Below are positions 45,401 to 54,469 of a stretch of DNA of 64,000 nucleotides, one piece after another. Where the stretch lies: NCBI GenBank assembly GCA_022376515.1, contig WTXI01000007.1:372001-436000 (forward strand). Direction: 5' to 3'. This DNA comes from Lactifluus volemus (taxonomy: Eukaryota > Basidiomycota > Agaricomycetes > Russulales > Russulaceae). Each line of letters starts with the position of its first letter. Position 1 is the first letter of the stretch. The notes beneath the pieces are model-generated. The model worked only from the letters and a program-made list of their open reading frames with translations. It ran no database searches and was not told the DNA's origin. The position numbers were made by a program, and so were the translations under genes.

Positions 45401-46280
45401 CCTGATTTTTGCGTCCAATTCTGTGCTCCTTGTCAGATTGATGATCCGACAGTCCTGTGACCATCAAAGTTACGCACCAGCTTCTAGCACAGCAACCTCC
45501 GTGGTGACGGCAGCACGGGCGAGGAAACTGTTTCGCAGTCGGACGAGGTCGGCGCGGTACTGTTCTATTTTTCCGTCAACTTGACCAACGATATACTTTA
45601 GAGCCCTCTTTCCTGAGAATCACATATTTATAATAGCCAATGAGATAGACGAGGGCGACGTACCAACTCGGACATCCTCCGCATATGATCGGATAAATTC
45701 GGCACATTTGGAGACGCACTCGAGCATCTCCTCAAGAATTGATGCCTGTCTAGACTCTGGCATGATGTTCCTCAAAGCATTGGCTTCTTCTGTAAATTCA
45801 AATACATCGCGTATGGCCTCAAGTAGTGTTTCGATGTTGAGGTCACGTTCAACCTGCTTTAGCAACGTCTGGCGGCAAAATGAAACAATAAAAATAAACA
45901 ATGAGTGATAGTTCTACATCGTCCGAGAAGGCAATGAGATGGACCTCGGGGATCTTTGAGAGTAGACTCCACGCTAGTTTTGCGTAGGGGTTCAACTGAA
46001 GAGTGGAAGTTAGTTCAGCAACGGATACCCAAAACGATACTGGGCATACGGCCGCGATTGGAGTGACGATGTCCATCACCCACTTGATATTAGTAACAGC
46101 ATTTTGCCACGTCTTTATTGTATTAATATCGTTGATAGTTTCTTCAGCGCGTCGGAGAGCGGTACGTGACGTCTCCGTCTGGCTCTCTGTCGCTGGTTGT
46201 ATAGGGGTATCGCTCTCGATGGGAAGATCATCTGTCCGGGATAAAGGAGGTAGAGAGGTGGCATCTGCGGTGGATTCCAT
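42412..46280 (-). CDS. NLR1: STAND protein, helical N-domain + NACHT + about 8 WD40 repeats (frame break)
   Basis: Fungal NOD-like receptor of the kind used in non-self recognition and programmed cell death. Exons are 45945-46280, 45664-45868, 45478-45612, 43903-45420 and 42412-43851. A helical N-terminal region (LNPYAKLAWSLLSKIPETLL, then ESRQASILEEMLECVSKCAE) resembles the fungal Goodbye-type domain. The NACHT core has Walker A LLGQAGTGKSCIAHEIARR, Walker B VLIVIDALDES and sensor ILITSRPESG. The C-terminal propeller repeats of 43 residues follow the pattern SVAFSPDGQRIASGSDD.TIRVWDATTGQ.VAGPFTGHT. Compared with NLR2, exon 4 is 2 nt short at about 43996-44003 (ETKF-LFWLEVL), which disconnects the NACHT frame from the WD40 exon. 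This could be a real loss or a sequencing slip in a T/A run. The start at MESTADATSL is a choice; the frame is open further upstream. Confidence 0.82.
42650..43720 (-). repeat. 129-bp tandem WD40-coding repeats of NLR1
   Basis: About eight consecutive 129-bp units encoding 43-residue blades, highly similar at DNA level (for example the recurring CGATACGCTGGCC and CCTGTCCTGTTGTGGC on the plus strand). High similarity between units within one gene suggests recent amplification or homogenisation. Long open frames on the opposite strand are by-products of the repeat. Confidence 0.85.
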
Positions 46281-47420
46281 GGTTGTGGGACTTGGGGTGT
46301 TGACTACCGCATTCTGAGACGAATTCCTGTTCGCTAATTCGGTGATCGTTAAGAAGAGTGTGACCGCCTCCATTGGATGTCTTGTCTGTCCGTCAGCGCT
46401 GTCGAAAATAATGTCAAGTTCTATATGTAGGATGCTTAGCCAGACGGATGCATATGAGATCATAAGGACGAACCGCGATGGGGACTGCAGGCTATCTCCC
46501 GCTTTCCAACAAGGATGTCTTTGTGCAGGGACCTTTCCGCATAGAGAGAAATTGTAATACGAGAGAGTGATTGCACAACACTGCAGGAGATTCAGTTGTA
46601 AATATGAGTGAAGATACGACATTTCTCACAATGCGTTGACGGTCTCATTCCAGTCCACGTGTTGCGCCACGCTCCGTACAGACCGTGTACGCCATGTTCT
46701 CTCTCCGTCTGTAACAGTAGCATAAAATCGAGTCTTCTTCCCAAGAAGATTCTTTATACGGGGGAGGTTGTGCGCTCTGAGAACTGGCAGGGGGATCTAG
46801 TACTCATCAGCGCACAGTGATAAAGGCGCGTACCAATTATCTGGAGCGGAACGGCGCTTGATTGGGTTTCGCAGAGCTGGGTGCGGTTGACGGAGTGCAT
46901 TACGGTTTGAGAACCTAGGCTGTACATAATTGTTAACAGGGGACATAGGCATGAGCGACATCTACACATACGAATTCAGGATCAACTTGGGTGGGTGTTC
47001 CGAGTCATGGCTGGCTGAAATCACAAACCACGCCCCGTCCGCATTTTGCCGACAATGGAAGTCTAGGCTAAGCCTAGAACATGTACTGTATCATCAACAA
47101 GAACAGAATTTTTTTATCTCACTTGATCATGAAGGGAGAGATCAGGCAGGATGTCGAGTAGTTTGGATATGTTCGGGAAATATAAGTGTATTCGGATAAT
47201 TCGTCTCTGTTTCCCACGATGACGATGTACAGTACTGTAAGTCGGCGGTTGTCTCGAGCAGGAGAGTATTGCTTTTCTTGTTCTTGCGGCTCTTGGAAGC
47301 CGGAAAAAGTAGATTACAGTATACTGTACCGCGGCTGCCACACAGGCACTGGCAGCAAGATTGAAGCTTCTCGGCCCGGGTTGTCATCCGTCATCGCTGA
47401 CTGGTGCTGACCCATTAAAC
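46281..47420. promoter_or_regulatory. Divergent region between NLR1 and FMP25 copy 1
   Basis: About 1.1 kb. The frame upstream of the NLR start is open to about 46622 without clear coding character. A small inverted repeat lies at 47227-47329. Much of the region is shared with 59243-60035 and 60698-60961 of unit 2. Confidence 0.4.
47227..47329. repeat. Short inverted repeat upstream of FMP25 copy 1
   Basis: Ends GTACAGTACTGTAA and TTACAGTATACTGTAC pair with a 2-bp offset and flank about 73 bp. The same structure is at 60769-60872 in unit 2. Each end is itself nearly palindromic. It might be a tiny mobile remnant or a regulatory palindrome. Confidence 0.45.
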
Positions 47421-48761
47421 ATGTTCAGAAGACAGACGACCACTCTACTGAACGGTCCTAGATGGTTCTCACACAGTTCAGGTCCACGCATGTCCTCAAA
47501 TCCCGTCATTAGAGGAGCCGCAGTGGCTACATCTATTGCAGCGGCGGTGGCAGCCACCATTACGGTCCAGCAAACCGCAGTTGGGCCCTTACACAATGAT
47601 CCATCTCCCAGCGTTCCGGCATTAGCGATCTCCGGCAAGATAAATCCAGGGGAAAAAGGAGTGGTCGGTGGAGATGGCGAGGAGCTTAGACTGTTGGTGT
47701 GGGGCTCGAATAGGTTCGTCTACATCTCACTCTGTATGTGCTCTTCAGTGAAGTGTATACACTATAAGGTCACGCATCATATCTCCGGATTCGTCGGATG
47801 CAATGCAGATTCGTACGCCATCGGTGGCTTCGTTTCTTCAAGACGTGGCATTGCGCGACTTGGCGGTACACGCCACGCATGCTGTCTGCGTGGACGGACG
47901 TGGAGACGTTTATCAGTGGGGCGATGGTTTCTTTGACCAAAAGTCTTCGTCAGACGATCGGAAGCCTGTACTGACCTTGCAGGGTAAAGTGCGTCCGCCC
48001 CTCACTCTCACTCTCAAGTGGCTGACGACGGCCTTGATTTTTCGCGATGCACAGAATATCACACGTGTACAGGTCACTGAATCTCGCATCTTTGCGCTCT
48101 CGGCTTCCGGAAAGGTGTATGTCATATCTTCCGAGGCAGCCCAGCAGAAACCCAATCTAGGCGCTGTGACACCTTCGAGCGCGTCGTGGTGGGGTACGGG
48201 CTGGTTTTGGGGTGGAGAAACAGGGATCCAACATTTCGAGATCGAGCCGGCTCAACAACTCGCATGGCGCGAAAAGTGAGTGATCCTCCTCGTCTTCGGC
48301 GGCAGAGACCCCACCGTTGATCGTCGCAATAGAATTATCTCCATCGCCGCTGGCCGAGATCATCTTCTCGCTCTGACCTCTTCTGGTCGCACTTTCGTAC
48401 ATCCTTTTTCCAAGGACGCCAACACCCATGGCCAGCTTGGATTCCGCAAGTTCGACATCCCTGACCCATCATGCTCAACCTCGACTTCTCGTCTTCACGT
48501 CGAGCTCCCACCGAGAGCCGTCGCAGATCCGTATGCTAAGAACACCCGCTATGCCCGTGAATCACCCTCAGGCTCGCCTGCCGCGGCGTTGCTTCCCGTA
48601 TCTGAGAATCTCATGAATCTGGATGATAGAAACCTGAAGTTCTCTGACAGATTGTTCGAGGTTCCGGCACTGAGAGGCGTTCATGTTATCCAGATCGCAG
48701 CTGGCTCACGAAGTAGTTTCGTGAGAACTGACACGGGAAGTGTGCTCGGCTAGGGCGCTAA
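47421..48761 (+). pseudogene. FMP25: FMP25 copy 1, 3'-truncated at duplication junction
   Basis: Same first four exons as the intact copy (47421-47713, 47769-47988, 48055-48275, 48333-48761). They encode the presequence MFRRQTTTLLNGPRWFSHSS, a small Ala/Val-rich hydrophobic segment and the first RCC1-type repeats. The reading frame meets a TAG at 48751-48753 where the intact copy has TGG (LGWGAND), and 8 bp later the sequence switches to PUF exon 5, so the last two exons and the rest of exon 4 are missing. If transcribed it would make a shortened propeller. The exons before the stop are otherwise intact and very similar to copy 2, so the truncation is recent. Confidence 0.85.
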
Positions 48762-49991
48762 AACTACGTGATCCAGTGAGCTTCTCTCTTCCATCGCAGT
48801 TCCACTACCTGACCTGCGTGATAGGTGCTGCCTTAAATTCGGACAACCAGCCAACGATTTCATCTTTGACGCTATGGTCGATCGTCTTTGGGAGATTGCT
48901 CAGGGCCGGTTTAGCGCCCGTAGGATGCGTGCCTGCCTCGAGAGTCCGCACCATCAGCCAACAACGTCGCATCGCTACGGCCATTATCCTCAACTCCATC
49001 CCGCTCGCGACGAACCGCACTCCTGCTGACTTGGCTGCTTGATACCTCTGGCTTCACCTCACGTTACCGGCTATTAGCGCCTCGTTTTACGCCACACCTT
49101 TCTCATCTTTGCACCCACAAGCTTGCCTCCCTCACCGTCTTGCGCATAGTCAACCAGAAGGTGGAGCCCGAGGCATCCAGTCAGGTCGTCGAAGCCCTAT
49201 TCTCGTCACCGAACGATCACGTTTTGACAGACGTTCTCGGTGATCAAGTCAATGGCGTTGCTGTCGTTCACAAAGTGCTCACCAGTCCATTTGTCGACCC
49301 TGTCAAGCGATCCATATATATCGAAGCAACAAAGCGGGTTCTCATCGAGTTAAAAGTAATCGCTACTCAAGCATACCGCCGACTGATTGAGGAAGTTGGC
49401 CTTCCTATCCCTAATTTCCAACCAAGCTTCTCTAATGGGTCGGCAGCTCCCGGTACCAAGGGCAAGTTCGGTGGTTCTTCGAGTTCCTATGGCGTTCCTA
49501 GCTTGCCGTCAGGATACTCGACGCACGACCAGAATTTGGCATCTATGATGGCTGCTCTGCAGATGGGTGGCCAAAACCCTCAATCGGGTCTGCCTCAACC
49601 TCAACAACCGCAGCTCTCCATAGGTTATAGGAGCCAGGGCGTCCCTCAACGCACCCGGTCGTCGAATGCGGTGTCTGCGTTCTCGCCTGCTACCGACCCT
49701 TTCAACCCCTTCGCTGTCAGATCTCCGGAAGGTAGTAGCCCTCGCGGTGCCCTGCGCCGCAACGGCCCGGGTGGCCCTGTAGCTGCCGCTACCACTTCTT
49801 CCACGATCCCCATGCCTACGATTCCCTACGGGAGCCAATCGCCTGTTCTCGGCTCGGGAACGATTCTTGGCATGGGACAGCCATCGTACAGTAGCCTCGG
49901 GCCACAATCAGTTCCGCCGCAAGTCTATCAGCAGTACATGTACCAAGTGTATCAACAAAATCCCCCAAACATGGGGGCATTCCACGCCTGA
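48762..49991 (+). pseudogene. JSN1: PUF copy 2, 5'-truncated
   Basis: Begins inside exon 5 of the PUF gene at NYVIQ and continues through the last exon to the same stop (AFHA). It lacks the promoter, RRMs and first Pumilio repeats. Relative to the intact gene it has a 5-bp loss after GAGAGTCCG (near 48949) and an 8-bp loss near 49016, so the start of the last exon is out of frame. The remaining 283 codons from 49140 stay open with a few substitutions and small in-frame changes. It retains the G at 48893 that is missing from the intact gene. Confidence 0.88.
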
Positions 49992-50401
49992 ACCACTATC
50001 GGCAATGACGACAACAAGCGTGGTTAACGCGTATGTTGCATGACCTCGATATATTTATCACGTCGCTCCCTTTCATCCTGTCCATCCTTTGTGTCAAATG
50101 ATGCGCTCTTGTGATCCAATTTTCCTCGGTTATTTACAACGACCACTCTTCAGCTGCACGTGGGTTCGTTTGACTTGATATTGCAATGTCTGCTCTCTTT
50201 TGATATATCCTGAAACATCACTTGCTTGCATTTCCTACATCCTTTTGAGTGTGGTTGAGGAGTTTATGGACGAAGTTTTTCCTCTAGCTTTTATTCGAAA
50301 TCCTTTGCTCTCTATATTTTCTCTCTTTACCTTTCACCTCAGTTTCTCCAGTCTCCGACCATGTACACATACATCAAAGATGACTGAAATCTCTCTGGAA
50401 G

Positions 50402-50417
50402 CGTCTGATTCGTTTGT
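50402..50417 (+). repeat. Left target-site duplication of LINE
   Basis: CGTCTGATTCGTTTGT, 16 bp, immediately followed by a run of T. An exact copy is at 53011-53026. Confidence 0.9.
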
Positions 50418-50704
50418 TTTTTTTTTTTTTTTTTTTTTTTTTTTGACAAGCGATGTATTAGGTAGACGAAGATAGTAACTATGTTACCTAACAGCTCTAA
50501 CCTAATGTGCTGAAGCGGGCCGTAGTGGTCCGGTCTCGGAGGGAGGGCAAAAAATGCGTTTACGCACACCCCTGTTGCGGGGTAGTGTGGGGCTCAGGAG
50601 GCGGTATTCCCGCGTTTACTACCCACTAAAAAACCTCATCTCGAGTTATCCAGTTTGGATGTAGATCCTGGAATTTCTTTGCAAGGGCGTCTTCCCAGGT
50701 CATT

Positions 50705-51145
50705 TTAACCCTTGTTATCGCTGATTTTGTTCTTTAAGATTTTTGTCGCCGCTATCTTATCATCGGCTAGCCTCTTGTTGATGATGTTTCTCCAGCGTCT
50801 TCTTATATCCTCGCGGGAGTGGTGAGTGTCATGGATTACTCTTTCACAGCGTAGGACCCATATTAGGTGGGTTGCTTCTGACCACAGGATTTGTAGGAGT
50901 CTGGTCGCCCCTCGTTTGGACCGCGTGGCAGGGGGGTTCTGGGTTTGGGGTTCCGAAGGGAAGGAGAGGAGGCTGCGTCCTAGGGCGGTTCCTAGGGCGA
51001 TCTGGGGCCACATTTGGTCTTCGAATGGCCAGATGCTTCGGGCTAGGGTCTTTCCAGGGTATCTGAGCAGGTGGAGCGTTCTGTCATGCCGGTCCAGGGC
51101 GCCATCCTCAACACACCGTTCTTTGCACCTTCCTTGCATTTGCAT
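50705..51145 (-). pseudogene. LINE ORF2 C-terminal fragment
   Basis: 146 codons whose C-terminal part (TRLLQILWSEATHLIWVLRC, then RRRWRNIINKRLADDKIAA) resembles the extreme C-terminus of fungal LINE polyproteins, after the RNase H domain. The catalytic reverse-transcriptase and endonuclease regions are absent. It ends about 260 bp before the poly(A). Confidence 0.65.
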
Positions 51146-51539
51146 ATAGCTCGGGTATCATCTTTTTTGGTCATAAATATTCAGTCATAACAGGATCTTG
51201 GGCAGTGTGATGATCCAGCAATAATAGGGGGAGGTAGGGTGTTTATGTCTTTCGGGATCTGTATTTGTGTATTGCAATGTAAATACAACAAAGGCGCAGG
51301 CCCCGTGGAGTGGGATTGATATAGATATGTGGGGGGGGACAGAGGAGAGTCTACAGTAGATATTTATATGTGGAGCAATCTGCTCACGGGGCGGACTCGG
51401 TTCCACGTTTTGTCTAGGATGTACACACTGGGTCAGGCATGGGTCGTTTTTGATAGGGTGGCTCAGGGTCTCACCTCCTTGGGCTGTGTTGCAGGGGGTA
51501 ATGGGTGATGAAGAGTCGGTGTCGACTGGACGGAAGATG

Positions 51540-52007
51540 TCATGGCACGCTTCGGGGTGGAGGGGTACGCAGTGATGATGTGCTCACCTGTTTAGAGAGC
51601 GGGCTCCACGGGGGTAGCTGGTGATATACGGTTACTGAACGTGAGAGCAGATGGCGGGTGCTATCGTCTCTAATTCGCAACAGGTGTGACTCTGCCAGTG
51701 ACAGGTACGCTTGGGGATCTTCCTTGAGCTTAACAACTATTTCATCCTGTGACTGGGCACTGACTTCCGCAGATGAGCCCGTGCTGGGCGTACTGTGATC
51801 GGGCAGGTGACCTGCTTTGAAAACTTCTAGGAATGTCCTCGTAACGCGAACGTAGTCGCTGGGACTCATAGCAGTACTGAGCAGAGCATATATTGGCTTC
51901 GCCATTTTTGCTGTCTGTATCGGACCCCAAGAGAGGGGCGTCGAATGTTCCAGTGCCATCTGTCGGTGCATCTGGGAGGTGACGAGTCGAGTGTGGTCAT
52001 AACTCAC
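51540..52007 (-). CDS. Unassigned ORF inside LINE (possible ORF1 remnant)
   Basis: 155 codons, hydrophilic and Ser/Pro-rich, with no motif I recognise (no CCHC knuckle). Its position within the element, upstream of the ORF2 fragment on the same strand, would fit a gag-like ORF1 product. It could equally be chance or sequence captured by the element. Confidence 0.3.
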   Translation of the reverse strand: MSYDHTRLVTSQMHRQMALEHSTPLSWGPIQTAKMAKPIYALLSTAMSPSDYVRVTRTFLEVFKAGHLPDHSTPSTGSSAEVSAQSQDEIVVKLKEDPQAYLSLAESHLLRIRDDSTRHLLSRSVTVYHQLPPWSPLSKQVSTSSLRTPPPRSVP

Positions 52008-53010
52008 TGGCTTTATCAGCCCCGGATTGTCCTAGAGTCAACGTGTCAAGAGCGATGAAGGAGTAAGTAGCGTGGTTGGCGTGCCTTGGGCGGGAGGTAA
52101 ACGGAGGATGGAATGTGACCATAATGTCCGAGCGAGAGTGTTGACGGTTCCTCAGGGTCCATATATCAGGGCAAATGAAACGACTGTCAAACGACTATGC
52201 ACTCACATGTATGTGATAGAACAAGTTAGAGTGGAGATCTCAGACTCGTGGCTGTTGCGAGACAGCGTGGCAGATATCGGGATGGGATCTAGCAGTGTAT
52301 GGGCCAGTAAAGGCGTGCCCCAGTGAGAAGGCAGATGAGGATAGAGGAGATAGCTCTCTAAGGGCCTTTGAGCCCGAAAGCTTGCAAGACAGGTGGGACA
52401 GGGAGTGTGGTGTGGGCCGGGGAGCGGCGGTCGTTGTTTTCCAGTGGGAGCCCCACACCTCGAGGTCGGCGTTTTTCAGGGGTTGGGCGGGGGTGGTCAT
52501 TTGTTCTCTTCGGGGTTTGTTCTGAGAGGGGTTCAGCAGGGGCTCTCTTTCGTTGGGGTGGATTGGTTAAGGGCTGTTGTAGCGTTCGGCGTGTGCTGTC
52601 AGGGACGGGTGGCTACCATTTTGGATAGTGTACCTTATTTTCAGGGGGTTGGGATTCGGATTTGTGTTGGGGGGTTGTGGTCGGTTTCCTGGGGGGGTAA
52701 GTTTAGGGCTCGAGCGTTCAGTACTTCAGTGATTATGATTTCTATTGCTATGGGTGGTTACTACAGGGGGGTGTTTTGTGGTTTATAGGGTTTATGTCTG
52801 GTTGGTTGGGTAGTCTGGGGGGGTCTCCCGTGTGGTCTCCCGTTTGGTTCTCTTGGGTCTGAGAGTATTTTTGGTTTATTTATTTCTGGAGTGGTCGTCT
52901 CCTGGGGGGCGGTTTGGTCTCCGAGAGTGAGTTGTGCTCATTCCTCAACCTCGCCCTCGCCGAAGCGAGGGATTGCCAAACCATGGTGGTGGTTTAGTTT
53001 CAAGGTCCCC

Positions 53011-53026
53011 CGTCTGATTCGTTTGT
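53011..53026 (+). repeat. Right target-site duplication of LINE
   Basis: Exact copy of 50402-50417, followed by TCTGCGAGAGAAGTG, which matches unit 1 at 40856-40874. Confidence 0.9.
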
Positions 53027-53079
53027 CTGCGAGAGAAGTGATGCCGCGCCCGGCCCGGAACGGGAAGCGCTTAACTGCC

Positions 53080-54042
53080 ATGGGTTCGGTCTCATGAAAA
53101 GGTGCAAGGGCATCATCCCGAAAAAATGGCAATGTTCCATCATGGACCGGAGCAAGAATACAACCTCACGACCCTAAAGTCTCACCATTACCAACAGCAC
53201 GCCAGCCTTGGGCTAGTGAAACCAAAGATGAAGGTACGTATCTTTCGCGGCATATAAAACAACGCTCAACCTAAAACCAAATAAAAAAAGCTATCCAGAG
53301 AGACGCTAAGGATCCTCACTTCTTCGTTAATTTGAATCGACTGGGACCAGTACGCTTTTATCACCACATGCAAACGATTAAAACGGTGAGTTCTTGTATT
53401 TTCTTTTGCTGAACGGACATGACGGGACTGATCATACACGACTTATCTCTCTGTGTGTGTACCTGTGTGGTTTTTGGTTTGGTTTGGCAAAGTGAAGCAA
53501 GGGAGCTTGGTTAAAGAACTCTTTGAATCACGCGAACGAGCTGAAGAAGAAGAATCTAATGCTAATGACGGGGGATCGCTGCGTAATCGCCTCCACGTCT
53601 CGTCACTCGTTAGGCTTATCGAGGAACGTCGCGATCTCGATCTCGCCGATGGTGGTGGTGGACCGGCTGCTGCTGGATCTCAGAGTGTGACTGAATGTGA
53701 GGAGAGCGTCGTCGTTGCTGGAGGAGAAGTATGGGATGGACGTCGAGAAGGTCGAGAGACTGGTACGGTTCGTGAACGTGCCTAGCGTTCGTGAAGGCGA
53801 GAAGAACGTGCGACGACGGTACGTTAGGGACTCTGAGAGTGGAGAGGAGGTCGCAATTACCGAGGTGAGTTTGTATTTCTCGCCCTTTTTCTTTCAAAAC
53901 GGTTTTTTTTTGGGAAGGTGAACAAAGTTGTTGTTTTGCTCTTCCCCACCCACCAAAAGATCAGAGCTGATGCCGTTTGTATTCATTTTGCTTGTTTTAG
54001 GTCGAGTGGAGGGAACCAATGAATATTGCGCGACCCGGATAA
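53080..54042 (+). pseudogene. Decayed copy of the 218-aa conserved hypothetical gene
   Basis: Same exon layout as 40923-41872. Codon 6 is TGA (53095-53097) where the intact copy has TCA. Exon 3 has small indels after GGATCTCAGAGTGTG (near 53690) that shift the frame before the EKYGMDVEKVER block. Splice sites, the last exon (VEWREPMNIA) and the stop are still recognisable. The copy sits directly next to the LINE insertion, which separates it from the upstream flank that unit 1 retains. Confidence 0.85.
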
Positions 54043-54469
54043 AAAGTACTAGTCGTGGCGGCAAGGCCTGATGCCGTGCGTGGCCCCATCAATAACTTGA
54101 TGCTGTTGAGACTGCCTCTGGGACCTTTGGCTACTTGAAAGAGTATGAACTTTTAGTTTGCACCACCACCGTATGTTGTAATTCGGGCGAAAGAATCTTA
54201 GCCATGATAATTTGTTTGGATTGTCACGAACTTTCGATGGGTTATTTATTGCCCACTGGAAATTCTACACTAAGTTAACTCAACCCACACGAGCACTGGC
54301 AAATGCGGACAAGAAATAACGGCCAACTTGATGAGTAATTTGTGTCACTAGTATACGATTAGGGCGCGAGGAAGTAGTTTTGTTGTAGCGCAGATGACAG
54401 CATAGCTGTGGAGGCCGTTGGAGGCGCAGTTGTTCCACTACATTAAAAAATCACACCATACAACTGATT
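54043..54469. other. Convergent spacer before NLR2 (unit 2)
   Basis: Diverged copy of 41873-42411 with several indels. No gene seen. Confidence 0.4.

Larger units (their letters stand above)
39202..48761 (+). repeat. Segmental tandem duplication, unit 1
   Basis: About 9.56 kb holding the PUF 3' part, a small conserved gene, NLR1 and the 5' two-thirds of FMP25, in the same order and orientation as unit 2 (48762-62304). Similarity extends over coding and non-coding sequence, for example the region after the PUF stop and the 5' flank of FMP25. It ends at a junction where FMP25 exon 4 sequence (CTCGGCTAGGGCGCTAA) passes directly into PUF exon 5 (AACTACGTGATCCAG), with a 1-2 bp AA overlap. Confidence 0.9.
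50418..53010 (-). mobile_element. Non-LTR retrotransposon (LINE), 5'-truncated or internally deleted
   Basis: About 2.6 kb flanked by 16-bp exact target-site duplications and ending, on the minus strand, in a poly(A) of about 27 nt (T-run at 50418-50444). Unit 1 lacks it at the equivalent place. On the minus strand it has a G/T-poor 5' part (53010 to about 52500), an unassigned open stretch (52007-51540) and, near the 3' end, the C-terminus of the reverse-transcriptase ORF (51145-50705). There is no room for a full RT domain, so the copy is defective. It probably belongs to a Tad-like fungal clade, judged only from the C-terminal peptide style. Confidence 0.82.

Noticed and set aside
46281..46622. 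Extending NLR1 upstream to the ATG at 46622
   Set aside because: The extra peptide is Cys/Tyr-rich with no conserved features; the start at MESTADATS is more typical, though not proven.
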